From Sepiola atlantica (lineage: Eukaryota; Mollusca; Cephalopoda; Sepiida; Sepiolidae): a stretch of DNA of 64,000 nucleotides. The DNA lies in assembly GCA_963556195.1 (NCBI GenBank), contig OY744525.1, positions 42,519,076 to 42,583,075 on the forward strand. Direction: 5' to 3'. Under the pieces are notes generated by a model. That model ran no database searches. It worked only from the letters and a program-made list of their open reading frames with translations, and had not been told where the DNA came from. Positions within the stretch are counted from its first letter, which is position 1. The number at the start of each line of letters is the position of its first letter. Position numbers and translations under genes: made by a program. This document shows, piece after piece, positions 10,750 to 21,049 of this stretch.

Positions 10750-11180
10750 GGTATTTCATGTCTAGAAGAAGTATCTACTATCAGACCATGTATGGAGTAC
10801 TGTTGTCATATTTGGACTGGTGAATCTCTGCCCCATTTGAGGGTTCTTGATAAGGTTCAGAAACGTAGCTGTAATTTGATTGGCCCAACCCTTTCTTCTT
10901 CTCTGCACCCTCTCTCTCTCTCACAGACACGATGTTGCTCGTCTCAGTTTTTTCTATAAGTACTATTATGGCATGTGTTCTTCAGGATTGTGTGATCTAT
11001 TCCACGCTTCTTTTGTTCCAGCTCGTTTAACTCGTTGGTCTAGTGGTCTCCATGAATTCGCCGTTTTGGTACCTCATTGTAATACAGCTTCCTATTCCAG
11101 TAGCTTTTTCCCAAGAACTGCAGACTTGTGGAACTCTCTTCCTGATGACTGTTTTCCTCCTTGGTCTATTTAAAACTAAG
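10750..11180 (+). pseudogene. CR1/Jockey-like LINE, C-terminal RT fragment
   Basis: Two frames together give the conserved end of a CR1/Jockey-type ORF2. TIRPCMEYCCHIW and VLDKVQKR lie around 10,770-10,870. After a frameshift, HRHDVARLSFFYKYYYG, SSFFPRTADLWNSLP and DDCFP lie around 10,920-11,165. These are the usual C-terminal blocks of the family, downstream of the polymerase active site. The stops and frame change show it is dead. A related decayed copy is at 26.67-27.30 kb. Confidence 0.85.
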
Positions 11181-11739
11181 GCCAATAGACATCTCCTGTC
11201 TTTGTGATAATCATCTTTCATTGTTGTTAGCTCATTACATCAAGTGGCTTCATGCTTTGTCTTTTTTCCATTAGAAAAAAGTAGGTTCATTCATCCTTTG
11301 TTAAGTCTTGTTTTTTTTATCCTGCCATGGCAAGCCCATTGGAAAAACTGGTTTAGTTATGATAATGTGACTTAATCAACGTTTGTTTCCCAAAGTTTTT
11401 TTTTTATAGACTTTAATACAAAAATACATGCTAAAATATACTTAGTTCTGGGATTAAGTTATATTTGAAAATAATTCTCTTTTTATTGTTCTACTTAGCT
11501 GTAATTTATAATTAACTGAACAAATTACGCCCTCTCTCAATCTATGTTGATTCAACCACTCTATTATTACTTAATGGTTCTGTGAGCATTTAGAGAAAGA
11601 GTGAGTCTCTTTTTTCAGTAGTCATCTAATTTACATACGTTTGTATGTATCCACCAGATACACTTATGTAAATTAGATGGCAAACTAATTTCTCTTCACT
11701 TTTATATAAGAATAATAAAGAATAATAATGCTTCTATAT
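11181..11739. other. Non-coding AT-rich spacer
   Basis: The first part is probably the 3' end of the LINE fragment (AGGCCAATAGACATCTCCTG resembles translated LINE C-termini). A short hairpin at about 11,625-11,680 pairs CATCTAATTTACATA with its complement. Nothing else is recognised. Confidence 0.5.
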
Positions 11740-11744
11740 AATAC

Positions 11745-11790
<46 letters not shown>

Positions 11791-12216
11791 CATAATAATA
11801 ATAATAATAATAATAATCTAAGGAGACTTGTTGTCACTCAGACTCCAAGTGAACACCACTTGTTATTGGCAGTGAGCAATCACTGATAATGAGTTGTGTG
11901 AAAACTCTGAGTAAATAATAAGAAGGTTAGAAAGACCTCCACTGGGAAGGTTCAGAAAGTATTGGAACCATGCCACTTATTGCCACTGAAATTCCAGAGC
12001 CGGCCAACGGCTGGTTCCAATGAGAAATCAATGAGAAACGGCTATTGCGATAACACAAAATGATTTACACCGGTTATCAAAAGAGGTGGAGAGTGCTAGA
12101 AATTTGTGGAGACTTGTTGTCATTCAGACTCCAGGGAACACCACTTGTTATTGCCAGTGAGTAATCACTGCTAATGACTTGTATGAACACTCCAAGTGAG
12201 AAAATAATAATAATAA
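11740..12216 (+). mobile_element. Two truncated 3' tails of an R4/Dong-like LINE with (AAT)n
   Basis: An (AAT)n run at about 11,740-11,816 is followed by AGGAGACTTGTTGTCACTC and about 100 bp of tail. A second, longer tail then starts near 11,930 and repeats GGAGACTTGTTGTCATTCAG before ending in (AATAAT)n at about 12,203-12,216. Both match the 3' UTR of the LINE at 51.95-52.34 kb, including GATAACACAAA and GAGCAATCACT. These are 5'-truncated insertions, or one insertion with a duplicated tail. Confidence 0.8.
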
Positions 12217-12566
12217 GTTGATTTTTTTAAGGTGATGCCAATGCAATTTGGTTGAAAACACCATTTAATACGAGGCAACTGTAAATTGATCAAATGACAA
12301 AATTGAAAAAGTTCAATAATTTCCAATTAAATATTTATTTACCAACGTAGCGTATAGAATCAAAATGGTATGGTATGGTATGGTGTCATATTTTAATAAT
12401 AATAACATGTAAAAAGACTTATTATTTTTAGTTATGCAAGAAAAATGTGTTAAAAAGATATGTCACAGTTTATGAATTTCGAATTAAATCAAAATAAAAT
12501 AAATAGAGATGGTAGTTGTGACCCAACGAGTCACAGATACATCTAATATATATTTATAATATCAAA

Positions 12567-12815
12567 GTTTCTTTCCAAGAACTACCCGTCTGAGAAACAC
12601 ATTATCACGAGGCTGCTTCCCAGCTGACTACAACATGGTCGTTTTCAAGTCCACCAATGTTAACATGTTCTTGTTGAGCCGTCCTCTTTGAGAGTCATGT
12701 TCTGCCCAGTTTCGGCCATCCTAACGAATTATCACGGCGTTGTCTCACCGTACATCTGACACACTCATTAACCCTCGTCCTCGAGTAGGCCTTGAGCCTT
12801 GATAAGCGGTGACAT
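12567..12815 (-). repeat. Dispersed repeat family A, copy 4 (inverted)
   Basis: The minus strand gives CACCGCTTATCAAGGCTC, CTACTCGAGGACGAGGGTTA and CTTGAAAACGACCATGTTG, matching copies 1-3. It interrupts copy A of the segmental duplication. Copy B lacks it. Confidence 0.7.
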
Positions 12816-12989
12816 GTTAGTACATAAAAAATAAAAAATTAAAATTAAAATAAAAATAAACATTTTAAAGATCATTTTATTTTTGTGACATCAACTACAT
12901 TGTCTATCATTCGTAACCTAATTTACGAATGATCTAAATATTTCGATTAAATACACTGTTTAATTATAAGGTGGGAAGTCATAGTTGAA

Positions 12990-13415
12990 AGTCAGCAATT
13001 TTTTGTTTGGATCAAAGTTGGAGAGTAAAGGTCAGGATTCAGTAATTTTTTTGTTAGGATCAAAGTTGGAGAGTCAGAGTCAGGATTCAGTAATTTTTTG
13101 TTAGGATCAAAGTTGGAGAGTAAGAGTCAGGATTCAGTAATTTTTTGTTACGATCAAAGTTGGAGAGTCAGAGTCAGGATTCAGTAATTTTTTGTTAGGC
13201 TCAAAGTTGGAGAGTAAGAGTCAGGATTCAGTAATTTTTTGTTAGGATCAAAGTTGGAGAGTAAGAGTCAGGATTCAGTAATTTTTTGTTAGGAACAAAG
13301 TTGGAGAGTAAGAGTCAGGATTCAGTAATTTTTTGTTAGGATCAAAGTTGGAGAGTAAGAGTCAGGATTCAGTAATTTTTTGTTAGGAACAAAGTTGGAG
13401 AGTAAGAGTCAGGAT
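12990..13415 (+). repeat. 47-bp minisatellite
   Basis: Nine near-identical units contain ATCAAAGTTGGAGAGTAAGA followed by GTCAGGATTCAGTAATTTTT with a 47-bp period. Unit differences are single bases (GGATC versus GGAAC or CGATC; TCAGAG versus TAAGAG). Copy B of the segmental duplication has only about one unit, so the expansion came after the duplication. Confidence 0.95.
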
Positions 13416-14200
13416 TTTTTGCAAACGTTTGGAGTTTTTTGTTTGTTTTGCTTTTTTAAACAGACTGGACTATTTTTCAGTCTAAGCATTAAATCTGGTT
13501 TAATACCTATTCATTCCTCCCTATCAGAGAGAAAGCTAGATAACATGATGAGCCTAGTGTGACGCAAGGCTTTATTTCTTGAGCATCCATAGAAGGCAAA
13601 CCCACTTTCAAATCAATAACTTGGTTATGAATATTCGAATGGAATCAAAGTAGAATCAATAGTCGTAGTGGTTGTGACCTGACGGTTCACAGGTACGTCT
13701 AGTTTATATTTATATATACATTTCAAATATTATTTTATTTTTTATGACACTGACGTCATTGTCCATCATTCAAGTGGGGAATGATCAAAACATGTCGATT
13801 AAATACACTAATTCACTGTTTGAATCAAAACTAGAGAATCAAAGTCAGGACTCAGTAATTTTTGCAACAATTTGGAGTCAGAGTTAAAAAAAATAAAAAC
13901 AGACTCAAGATTAATTTTGAGCAAACGCACTACATTTGGTCTAATACTTATTCTTAGCTACATAACGAGATGATCCCAGTGTGATACAAGGCTTTATTTC
14001 TTGATCATCTAAAGAAGAAGGCAGACCCACTTTCAAATCGATAACTTGCAATCGTACAGGCTTCGATGATTCTTTCTATTGGTCGGGCATAACTGTTTGT
14101 TTCCCTCTGTTAAATATGTAGTTCGTCGAGTGTTATTGCTTATTATGTGCACGCAGTCAACATTCAATCAAGCCTGGCAAAATCTTTTTCATTAACTTAC

Positions 14201-14327
14201 ATGCTGCTGCTTTCGATTTGGCCGCGTCTCCATCGCTCCAACCGTCATCTGTATCGGAGGAGACCAAGTTGTTGTGACAGTTTGTCAGCATAAATCTGCG
14301 TTGGTCTCTTTCTTCACCATCGATTTC
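14201..14327 (-). CDS. Putative internal coding exon of a host gene
   Basis: On the minus strand, a pyrimidine-rich tract ending TTTTCCTATCCACAG precedes a 127-nt segment that is open in one frame. A strong donor, GTAAGT, follows. The translated segment begins EIDGEERDQRRFMLTNC and continues with SSDTDDGWSDGD and an Ala/Lys-rich end. It is hydrophilic and acidic with a balanced composition, unlike the surrounding repeats. The exon length leaves phase 1 at its end. I do not recognise the protein. It matches no transposon in the window. If real, the window lies in or beside the introns of a minus-strand gene. Chance occurrence of both sites is possible. Confidence 0.55.
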
Positions 14328-14507
14328 CTGTGGATAGGAAAAGAGAAAAGAGAAGAAAAAAACTTAGCTTTTGAAAAATCATAGCACAGATAATCTCTGG
14401 GAACATGCAATGGAAAACATTTGCCAGTACAGCGGAGTGGTCAAAATACAGCACTGGTGGTTAAACCAGTCTGAGGTTCTATTGTAGTTAAAAGGATCGT
14501 CACTAAC

Positions 14508-14537
14508 CCCTCCATCATCAACTTCTTGGTTGGGCAA
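14508..14537 (-). CDS. Possible 30-nt microexon upstream of the 14.2-kb exon
   Basis: The minus strand shows an acceptor, TCTGTTTTCAG, followed by 30 nt encoding LPNQEVDDGG and then a weaker donor, GTTAGT. Splicing it to 14,327 keeps the reading frame open and gives a continuous acidic stretch. The alternative is read-through to a stop codon near 14,383. This is weaker than the downstream exon. Confidence 0.3.
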
Positions 14538-14734
14538 CTGAAAACAGACATTGAATGAAACAATGTTAAGCAAAACGATATCGATATATAAGCTATGTTT
14601 TTGTTGTTTTTACTGACGATCATAGAAGCAGCGGTTGTATTTTTGTCCAACTTCCTAAGTGGTGAAGAGTTTTCTCGTTTACATGCAGAAGTCTACACTA
14701 ACAGGACGTATTTTTATTTATATAATTTTTTTTT

Positions 14735-14835
14735 TATTCATAAAGATTATCCAGCCGTCATCAGCATGACAAGGACCGAACCCACGACTACATTGTCTGT
14801 AGTCTGGAGTTTAACCTCTGGACTACGAAGCCTTT
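14735..14835 (-). mobile_element. tRNA-derived SINE fragment
   Basis: The minus strand has GGCTTCGTAGTCCAGAGGTT (tRNA start with A box) and GTGGGTTCGGTCC (B box) about 35 nt apart, then a short T/A-rich tail. The unit is short, close to a bare tRNA-like head. Confidence 0.6.
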
Positions 14836-14894
14836 TTCTGGAAATATGTACGATTTTTATTGCCTAAATATTAAGTTATGTTTTTGTTGTTGTT

Positions 14895-14916
14895 TTTAGT
14901 TTCATATTTATTCTAT

Positions 14917-14970
<54 letters not shown>

Positions 14971-15060
14971 TAAGATAGAATAAATATGAAACTAAAATAT
15001 ATATATATATATAAGATAGAATAAATATGAAACTAAAAGTAAGCTTTTAGTAGATAGAAC
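14895..15060. repeat. (TA)n-centred inverted repeat with a third copy
   Basis: TTTCATATTTATTCTATCTT at 14,900 is followed by a (TA)n run and then the exact complement, AAGATAGAATAAATATGAAA. The complement is repeated once more after a shorter (TA)n near 15,015. This makes a perfect stem of about 28 bp with a TA loop. Confidence 0.85.
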
Positions 15061-15107
15061 CTATAGTGAAATGGTTTAAGCTCAATATACGAGATAGAGC
15101 AATTATA

Positions 15108-15384
15108 AAGGTAGAAGAAATAAGTGATAAACATGTACGAATGTCCAGATTCATTTCAAACTTAGATTGTTCAATGCAAGGTATATTCTTTAATAAACTA
15201 ATGTTTATTGTTCTTTCCTTAAGCCAAGGCTTTTCAAAGATCGAAATCTTATCATCAGAGGAGATAAGTTGGCTTAAGGAAAAAACAATAAACATTAGTT
15301 TATGAAAGAATATACCTTGCATTGAACAATCTAAGTTTGAAATGAATCTGGACATTCGTACATGTTTATCACTCTTATTTCTTC

Positions 15385-15391
<7 letters not shown>
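15108..15391. repeat. Palindrome with 120-bp arms
   Basis: The left arm 15,108-15,227 and right arm 15,269-15,391 are reverse complements with only a few mismatches, separated by a spacer of about 41 bp (CTTTTCAAAGATCGAAATCT and on). The spacer resembles sequence at 19,050-19,110, so the palindrome derives from a dispersed repeat. It is followed directly by (TA)n at 15,391-15,442. Confidence 0.9.
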
Positions 15392-15446
<55 letters not shown>

Positions 15447-15754
15447 CGTAAGTATAAATTGAGATATTTTCTAATAAAGACAAAGTCTTGTATAATACAA
15501 AATCGATCTTAATTTAAAAAATAAAAGCAGTTTATTCATAACCAATACAAACGGAGCATTGGTAATAGCGATGTCCAAATCTTATAGACAAATACATCTT
15601 CAGATTTACAGAAAACACTTACTTTAGAATATTTTAACGAAAAACATCCATGTTTTTCCGTTCAATACACGTGGAGAATAACCTCTACAGTCTGACATTT
15701 TTTTTATTTTTAGACAGAATTATCTTTCCCTAGAGCCCCCCAACAAAACCGACT

Positions 15755-15801
<47 letters not shown>

Positions 15802-15840
15802 CAACAATTTGCAACATATATATATATATATATATATATT
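15391..15840. repeat. Several (TA)n tracts with AT-rich spacer
   Basis: TA runs lie at about 15,391-15,442, 15,762-15,798 and 15,816-15,838. The 320 bp between the first and second shows no recognisable feature. Confidence 0.85.
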
Positions 15841-15974
15841 TCATTAAATAAAAGAAACAGTATGTATCTATTTGATCTGTCAATCATTATTTTTAAGTCA
15901 GCCTGTATACGTAATAAAAATAGTTCCCAAATGTCCAGTCATCTTGAACTTTATAATGAAATATACTTAAAAGG

Positions 15975-16259
15975 GAACGAGTGGTTATAGCACTTGTCTT
16001 TGGGCTGGACGACCCGGGTTCGATCCCACTCACGGCATGCGAATTTTCGAGTCTGAAAACTCCCTCTGTCCACCCAGCAGTAAATGGGTACCTGACTAAA
16101 ACTCAGGGAAGGTTCAAGGCAGGGGGAGGGATTGGCTCCGCCTTCCATATGCTGTGTCCTAGACACGGTGATTCTTAACAAATCACCGCCGCTACGGCCA
16201 TGGGCAGTGTGCGATGTGTCAAGGCTATGCGACGTTTACCTTTTTTTTTTACCTTTTTT
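15975..16259 (+). mobile_element. tRNA-derived SINE with target-site duplication
   Basis: The head has GAGTGGTTATAGCACTTG (A box) and GGGTTCGATCCC (B box, 16,016-16,027). The body includes AAATGGGTACCTGAC and AAATCACCGCCGCTACGGCC, then a T-rich end. An 11-bp direct repeat TACTTAAAAGG flanks it at 15,964-15,974 and 16,260-16,270, fixing both ends. Open frames on either strand are shadows. Confidence 0.9.
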
Positions 16260-16270
16260 TACTTAAAAGG

Positions 16271-16959
16271 ACAAGTGCTGCTTAACTAATCCCTCTATAT
16301 ATCTAAGATATAAAGTTATCTTGTCGGATTTTAAAAGTCAGACCAAAATAGCTGACAAAATAATAAAAACAAGTGTTTTTCTAATTTTATTTTATTTTTA
16401 TTTTCATTTTTATTTCATTTCATTTTTTTCTTGCCGACCACATGTTTTTATTTTTTATTTTTTTATTCTCTCTCCACGTGTTCTTATTTTTATATTTATT
16501 TTTAATCTAATTTATTTTGTATTTTTATTCCCACCAAGTGTTTTTATTATTTCCTAACACTTCTAATAATCTCCCCCTCGTTTCCTTAACCCCCACCCAC
16601 TCCACCCTCATACATCTTGCCTACCCTCACTACTTGCCTACCACTTTTTCCATGCCTTACATCTCCACCTCTCTTCTCTTCACTTACACAACCCACTAAA
16701 TACAGCATCTATTTTCCCCCTCTTACAACTGCCCCCAGTTTATCTTCCACGCTTCACTGTATAAAATGTTGAGTTCTCTTTAATAAAGCTTATTTTTCAA
16801 AATGAATATGGTCGAACGAATCGACGGAAATATGTTGGTTCAGCTTTAATGATGTGTGTGTGTCCTTATTTCTACTAGCATGTTTACTTGCTTATCTACT
16901 ATTCTATGAACTAATTTTCCATGTTATCTTAAATGTTTATTAGATATTTACTTCCTCAT
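16271..16959. other. T-rich non-coding stretch
   Basis: Long TTTTATTTTTATTTT-type sequence (16,375-16,530) grades into a C/T-rich part (16,560-16,740). A TATAAAA at about 16,760 lies just before AATAAAG. That could be the end of some retroelement, but there is no partner copy to test it. No gene is seen. Confidence 0.5.
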
Positions 16960-17745
16960 ATATATATGAGGGACGCTCCCGTCGGTTTTGACGTATGAGG
17001 TTTCGTCAACCCTGTTTATTGAACCCTATGTTTAAGTCGCAAATGACTCTTCAGTCCTGCAAGTGATTTGCAGAGAAGTCCATAGATTGTGCAAGAGTGT
17101 AAATCGTTTGAGTATATGGCTGGAACAGCAGCAGATATTTTGTTTCTTTCCCTAATTTCACGAAGTTTGACAATTTTCGATGCTGCATTATTCCTGATGC
17201 AATTATAACATGCGCTCCTCCATTTATTACGATCAATTGCTGTGTTCTCAAAGGAAGCATGGTTAATATTCGTGGCTATGATGTTACTTTTTAGCTTGTC
17301 TTTGTATCTAAGCAACAGTCGACCCACGTTTCGATGACCACCGTCTAGTTGGCCATACAGGAGCATTTTTGGAATTCTGTTATCTTCCATACGTATCACG
17401 TAACCGGCCCAACGTAATTGTGATCTCATGAGAAAAGACTCAATACGATCAATACTACACATGGTGAAAAAATCAGCATTGGTCATCCCATCACTAAGGG
17501 TTATTCCACAAACTTCTCGAAGACATCCTTTGTGAAAAACATCCAACTGTTGAATTTGCTTCCTATACAATGTCCAAGACTGAGCCATACAAAAGAGTTG
17601 CAAGAACTACAGCCCTGTAGACTTGTATCTTGGTTTCAAGCCTTATCCCTCGGTCGTTCTAGAGCCGATGACGAAGGTTCCCAAATGCACTAAGAGGCTT
17701 TACCTATTCGGTTAACTATTTCATCATCCTGTTAGATAATGGCCC
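16960..17745 (-). pseudogene. LINE C-terminal fragment with degenerate zinc finger
   Basis: The minus-strand frame 17,603-17,016 (195 aa) has the conserved C-terminal blocks of a LINE ORF2: WTLYRKQIQQLDVFH, QLRWAGYVIRM, a KDKLKSNI-like block, and a C-terminal finger reading CTIYGLLCKSLAGLKSH, in which the second Cys of a C2H2 finger is Tyr. Upstream at 17,604-17,735 the same element continues in other frames (DDEIVNRIGKAS and a YRAVVLATLLYG-like block), so at least two frameshifts are present. A short 3' UTR runs to about 16,970 and abuts a TATATATATGAGG motif. The polymerase domain is missing (5' truncation). Confidence 0.8.
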
Positions 17746-18092
17746 TGTGAGAGTTGGACGCATCTATTGGAGACGGGTTTGGTTTACGCGATTTGTGGCG
17801 GAGTCATCTCATGCAATTCGGTTCGATGTGTTTTCCCATGCCAACCGCGGTGACGTTGAGTAACCTTAAGGTTACGGGAGGTCAAAGAGTTGACATCACA
17901 CCTGCGTGTTGATCGCGAGATTTGGTGGCGAGAGTTAATTAACTAGTGAATTTAATTAGCGTAACCTCTCTCTCGTTCACAACGAACTCGTTCAAGTCGG
18001 CTGATTAAAATAGTCAAATAAAAGCGGCTCTTTAAAACAGAAAAAGACTCTTGTTGTACTGTTAAGAATTTGATTTCAGAGCGAAGACAACA
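17746..18092. mobile_element. Candidate solo LTR
   Basis: The segment begins TGTGAGAGTTGG and ends GAAGACAACA (TG...CA). It carries an AATAAAAG signal near 18,020 and is flanked by GCCC on both sides (17,742-17,745 and 18,093-18,096). Size and termini fit an LTR. No second copy is present in the window, and the right flank does not continue the LINE found on the left. The boundaries are therefore tentative. Confidence 0.35.
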
Positions 18093-19150
18093 GCCCGAAA
18101 ATGTTAACGTGCGACAAAGAAGGCGACCACAATGATGGCGACGGTGGCGGGCGACGACCATAGCAGTCCCGACAGCAAATAGTTGCAGAAGAAAAAGGAG
18201 CGCAAATAGTCACACGACAGAGACAGCAGGCGAGGACGGATGGCGGCGAGACGAAGAGATGTACAAGCGGTACGAATAGTTCCGGGCAGTTGAAATTCGC
18301 GGAACCTAGCTACGACATATTGACCCATTGAATCAACAGTGAAGTTCACCAAAGAGTTTGGTGAGGCCAATAACCAGTAATACAACATTGGCGATTTGGT
18401 GCAAACCTGGCCAGCCTCCCCGTCATGAGGAGAAGAGATACGAGCTGAGTTACCACGAAACACAACGAGAAGGGTCCAGAAAATTTAGGTAAGAACTTTC
18501 GTTATGTTGCTTGATTCAAGGCGAACTTTTTTAATGAGAAACAAAAAAAAAGAAAAAAGAAAATGTAATTTGAACAATGAATTAAGTTTAGCACACACAC
18601 ACGTAAAATCAAAAATTGTAAAAAAAAAACATAAATAAATAAAAAAGAAAAGAGAAAGATTGTTATAAAAAGAAAAATATATATATACATATTACACGTA
18701 ATAGTGAAAATAGAAAAGAACAAGATACACACACACACAAACACACGCAAGCGTGAACTTCTGCAGAAGATAAGAAACGATATACTTTTGATGAACTTTT
18801 TTTTTACTGACTTTTTTGTTTTGTAAATGATTAATGCATATTGTCCTTGAGAGAGAGGAAGGGAGAGATTTTAATATGTTTTGTGTTGTTTGTTGTTGAT
18901 TTTTGTTGTTGCCGATAACTGGACGAGTTCGTTTTAATTTTTTTTCTTGTTGTTGGTAAAAAAAATATGTTGTTATGTATACTATTGAGAGAGAAGGCGT
19001 TATTTTTTCCCCCAGTGTTTTCTTACGTAACCAGAAGAAAAAAAACATGGCTTTTCAAAGAATTGAATTCTTATCATCAGAGGAATACAAATGGATAAGT
19101 TGGTAAGAAAATTACCAAAATTAAAGTTTGAAAAAATTAAAAATGTTGTT
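18093..19150. other. Unassigned stretch, GC-richer then AT-rich
   Basis: 18,093-18,480 is richer in GC (GATGGCGACGGTGGCGGGCG and on) and is broken by stops on the plus strand. A 119-codon minus-strand frame crosses it without a recognisable domain. 18,500-19,050 is T-rich with CA/GT simple repeats. 19,048-19,110 resembles the spacer of the 15.1-15.4 kb palindrome. Confidence 0.4.
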
Positions 19151-19154
19151 CCCT

Positions 19155-19213
19155 ATATATATATATATATATAAGACTAGATGAAGTGAAAGAATAAAAT
19201 AAGGTGCAAATCA

Positions 19214-19290
<77 letters not shown>
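19155..19290. repeat. (TA)n microsatellites
   Basis: Runs lie at about 19,155-19,173 and 19,219-19,290. The longer one directly precedes a SINE fragment. Confidence 0.95.
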
Positions 19291-19293
<3 letters not shown>

Positions 19294-19425
19294 CTGATTA
19301 GATGCTTGACTGCTAGTCGCACTCGGATGTGACCAGCCATTTGGGTTTTGAATCTCGGTGTGGATACATTCGCTACATCTAGCCACACTGTAGACGACGA
19401 AACAGCTATCTGTAGATGACTGTAT
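19291..19425 (+). mobile_element. tRNA-SINE fragment (family with (TA)n tail)
   Basis: GACTGCTAGTCGCACTCGG, GGGTTTTGAATCTCGG (B box) and GACGACGAAACAGCTATCTG match the SINE that is split by the LTR element (19,855-19,902 plus 26,123-26,225). It is also related to the units at 53.1-53.5 kb. It ends in a long (TA)n (19,425-19,504). Confidence 0.7.
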
Positions 19426-19432
19426 TTATATA

Positions 19433-19504
<72 letters not shown>
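19425..19504. repeat. (TA)n tail of a SINE
   Basis: About 38 TA units directly follow the SINE 3' end. Other TA runs lie at 19,651-19,679 and about 19,769-19,838. Confidence 0.95.
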
Positions 19505-19506
<2 letters not shown>

Positions 19507-19762
19507 TCCCTACTTATACTTATAGGTTAAGCTTTCTGGTACATGAAATAATGGTTTCTACCTAGCATAAAACAATAATCTTCTGTAAAGTATAGATTCC
19601 TCTTGTTTACTGTTCATGTTATAAAAATATTATATGTAAGCAGAGAAAGTATATATATATACATATATATATATATATAATTGTTACTTCCCTGCACTGA
19701 TGAGAGCAATAAGCTTGAAACGCTAGCGTCTGTAGGTATAAATAATTTAATATTTATTTATA

Positions 19763-19828
<66 letters not shown>

Positions 19829-19854
19829 GTGTACTGCTATAATTCATCTACTTT

Positions 19855-19902
19855 AGTAGCTGATTTGTTAGCATAATGGATACGGCGCTAGACTGCTAGT
19901 TG
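19855..19902 (+). mobile_element. SINE left half, interrupted by the LTR element
   Basis: TTAGCATAATGGATACGGCG is a good A box. The sequence stops at CTAGTTG and resumes at 26,123 with GTTGCATTTGGATGTG, where the B box GGTCTTCAAATCTCG follows. The interruption is the LTR retrotransposon, and the duplicated GTTG is its target-site duplication. Confidence 0.85.
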
Positions 19903-20556
19903 TATAACCCGGAAATGTAATGGTGAACCGATCCAGTGCAGTGCAGGAATCCTTCCTGACTGTGAACACCTTTTCTTTGGCTCGTGATTTCGTCTGTAGT
20001 GGCTGTAAAAAGAAAGATGGCTCGAATCTCCCCCGGGTCCGATGAATGACGGCTTCGTGATTCTGTGAAAGCAAGATTACCTAGCAGGACAATTCACGAT
20101 AGAATAACTCGACAAACGGCTAGGTCTTTTCATAACAATAATTATTTAATGAAAATGAACGGTGGGTTTTTCTTTAACCCAAAGTCTATTCTTCGATAAT
20201 GGCTTTTTTCTAACTATATTATCTTCCTTCTCTGTGTGTGTGTGTGTGTGAATCTCTTTTTACGATTTCCCAGTTGTTAAATAAGTTGTAACTTAATCTA
20301 TGTTTGGAGAACCGTGTGTGTGTGAAACTCCCTTTACGAGTGTTAATCCTTAATTAAGTTGTGACTTGTCTATTGAAAACGGTGGGGGGGGGGGACACTA
20401 TTGTTAACACCTCCCAGACAAGAAGCTGTTCGCGCAACATCTCGTCTGGTGATCCCCTAGCCCGACGGAGACGTCCGTTCTCGACCAATTCCTAGATCTG
20501 ACTATTTTTCGATCGCCTTCTCATCTCAAATAACAAAGACGAAAAACGTATAACTC

Positions 20557-20601
<45 letters not shown>

Positions 20602-21049
20602 GTCGTGTGGTACGCGCGATGCTGACTTACCCTCTTTCTTTACCCCATCCCTTCTTCTGTGTCCCCACCCCTCCCCCGAGGTGGGGTGGTACGGGCAATT
20701 GTAATTCGTCGTTTTTGGTTTCTCTTTAGATCTTATCTACACTAAAGAAAGCCATTAGCCTCTCTTTCTCTATTGGACCACCCATCGAGCTGACATCCAT
20801 CGTACCTCAAAAGCCCCATGACCAAATTGTTCAGCTGGTCAAACTCATCCATTGTATCTGGTTAACTGCCACTGACAGCCTACACGCTCTGTCCCGCCAG
20901 GCTGGCGCCAACGGCGATTAAGGTCTGGTCAGTCAAAAATATGTACTAGCTCCCAGACTTCCACTTGTCTCTACGCGGGGCCTGATCTCCCCGATGCATT
21001 CCAGTGCACCCCGGGGTGCAGACTCCGTCGCTGAAACCACTGTTTCACA
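19903..21049 (-). repeat. 3' LTR of the retrotransposon
   Basis: It matches 24,977-26,122 along its whole length by eye. The one difference I see is the G-run (11 G at about 20,384, 10 G in the other copy). It includes a (TC)n tract at about 20,560-20,597 and GT-rich blocks near 20,235. An internal ACCTCCCAGAC motif recurs in the adjacent internal repeats. Confidence 0.9.

Larger units (their letters stand above)
12483..14060. repeat. Tandem segmental duplication (A 12,483-13,630; B 13,640-14,060)
   Basis: Copies A and B share, in order: GTTGTGACC-CACAG followed by a TCTA-TATATTTATA block; a TCATTGTC-ATCATTC block; CGATTAAATACACT; AAGTCAGGA-TCAGTAATTTTT; and CAAGGCTTTATTTCTTGA followed by CCCACTTTCAAATC. 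Copy A is longer because repeat family A was inserted (12,567-12,815) and a 47-bp unit was amplified (12,990-13,415). Neither copy has a credible frame. Confidence 0.75.

Noticed and set aside
15973..16040. Genuine tRNA gene
   Set aside because: A and B boxes are present, but the acceptor stem does not close and the sequence continues into a SINE body. The same applies to the other tRNA-like heads at 2.7, 8.66, 14.8, 47.2 and 56.4 kb.
15951..16181. Frames of 65-76 aa on both strands
   Set aside because: They lie within a tRNA-derived SINE bounded by a target-site duplication.
18104..18463. 119-aa minus-strand frame as a gene
   Set aside because: No recognisable domain, biased composition, and it overlaps a candidate retroelement region.
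17746..18480. Complete LTR retrotransposon starting at 17,746
   Set aside because: No second LTR, no primer-binding site after 18,092 and no gag were seen. Only a solo LTR is suggested.
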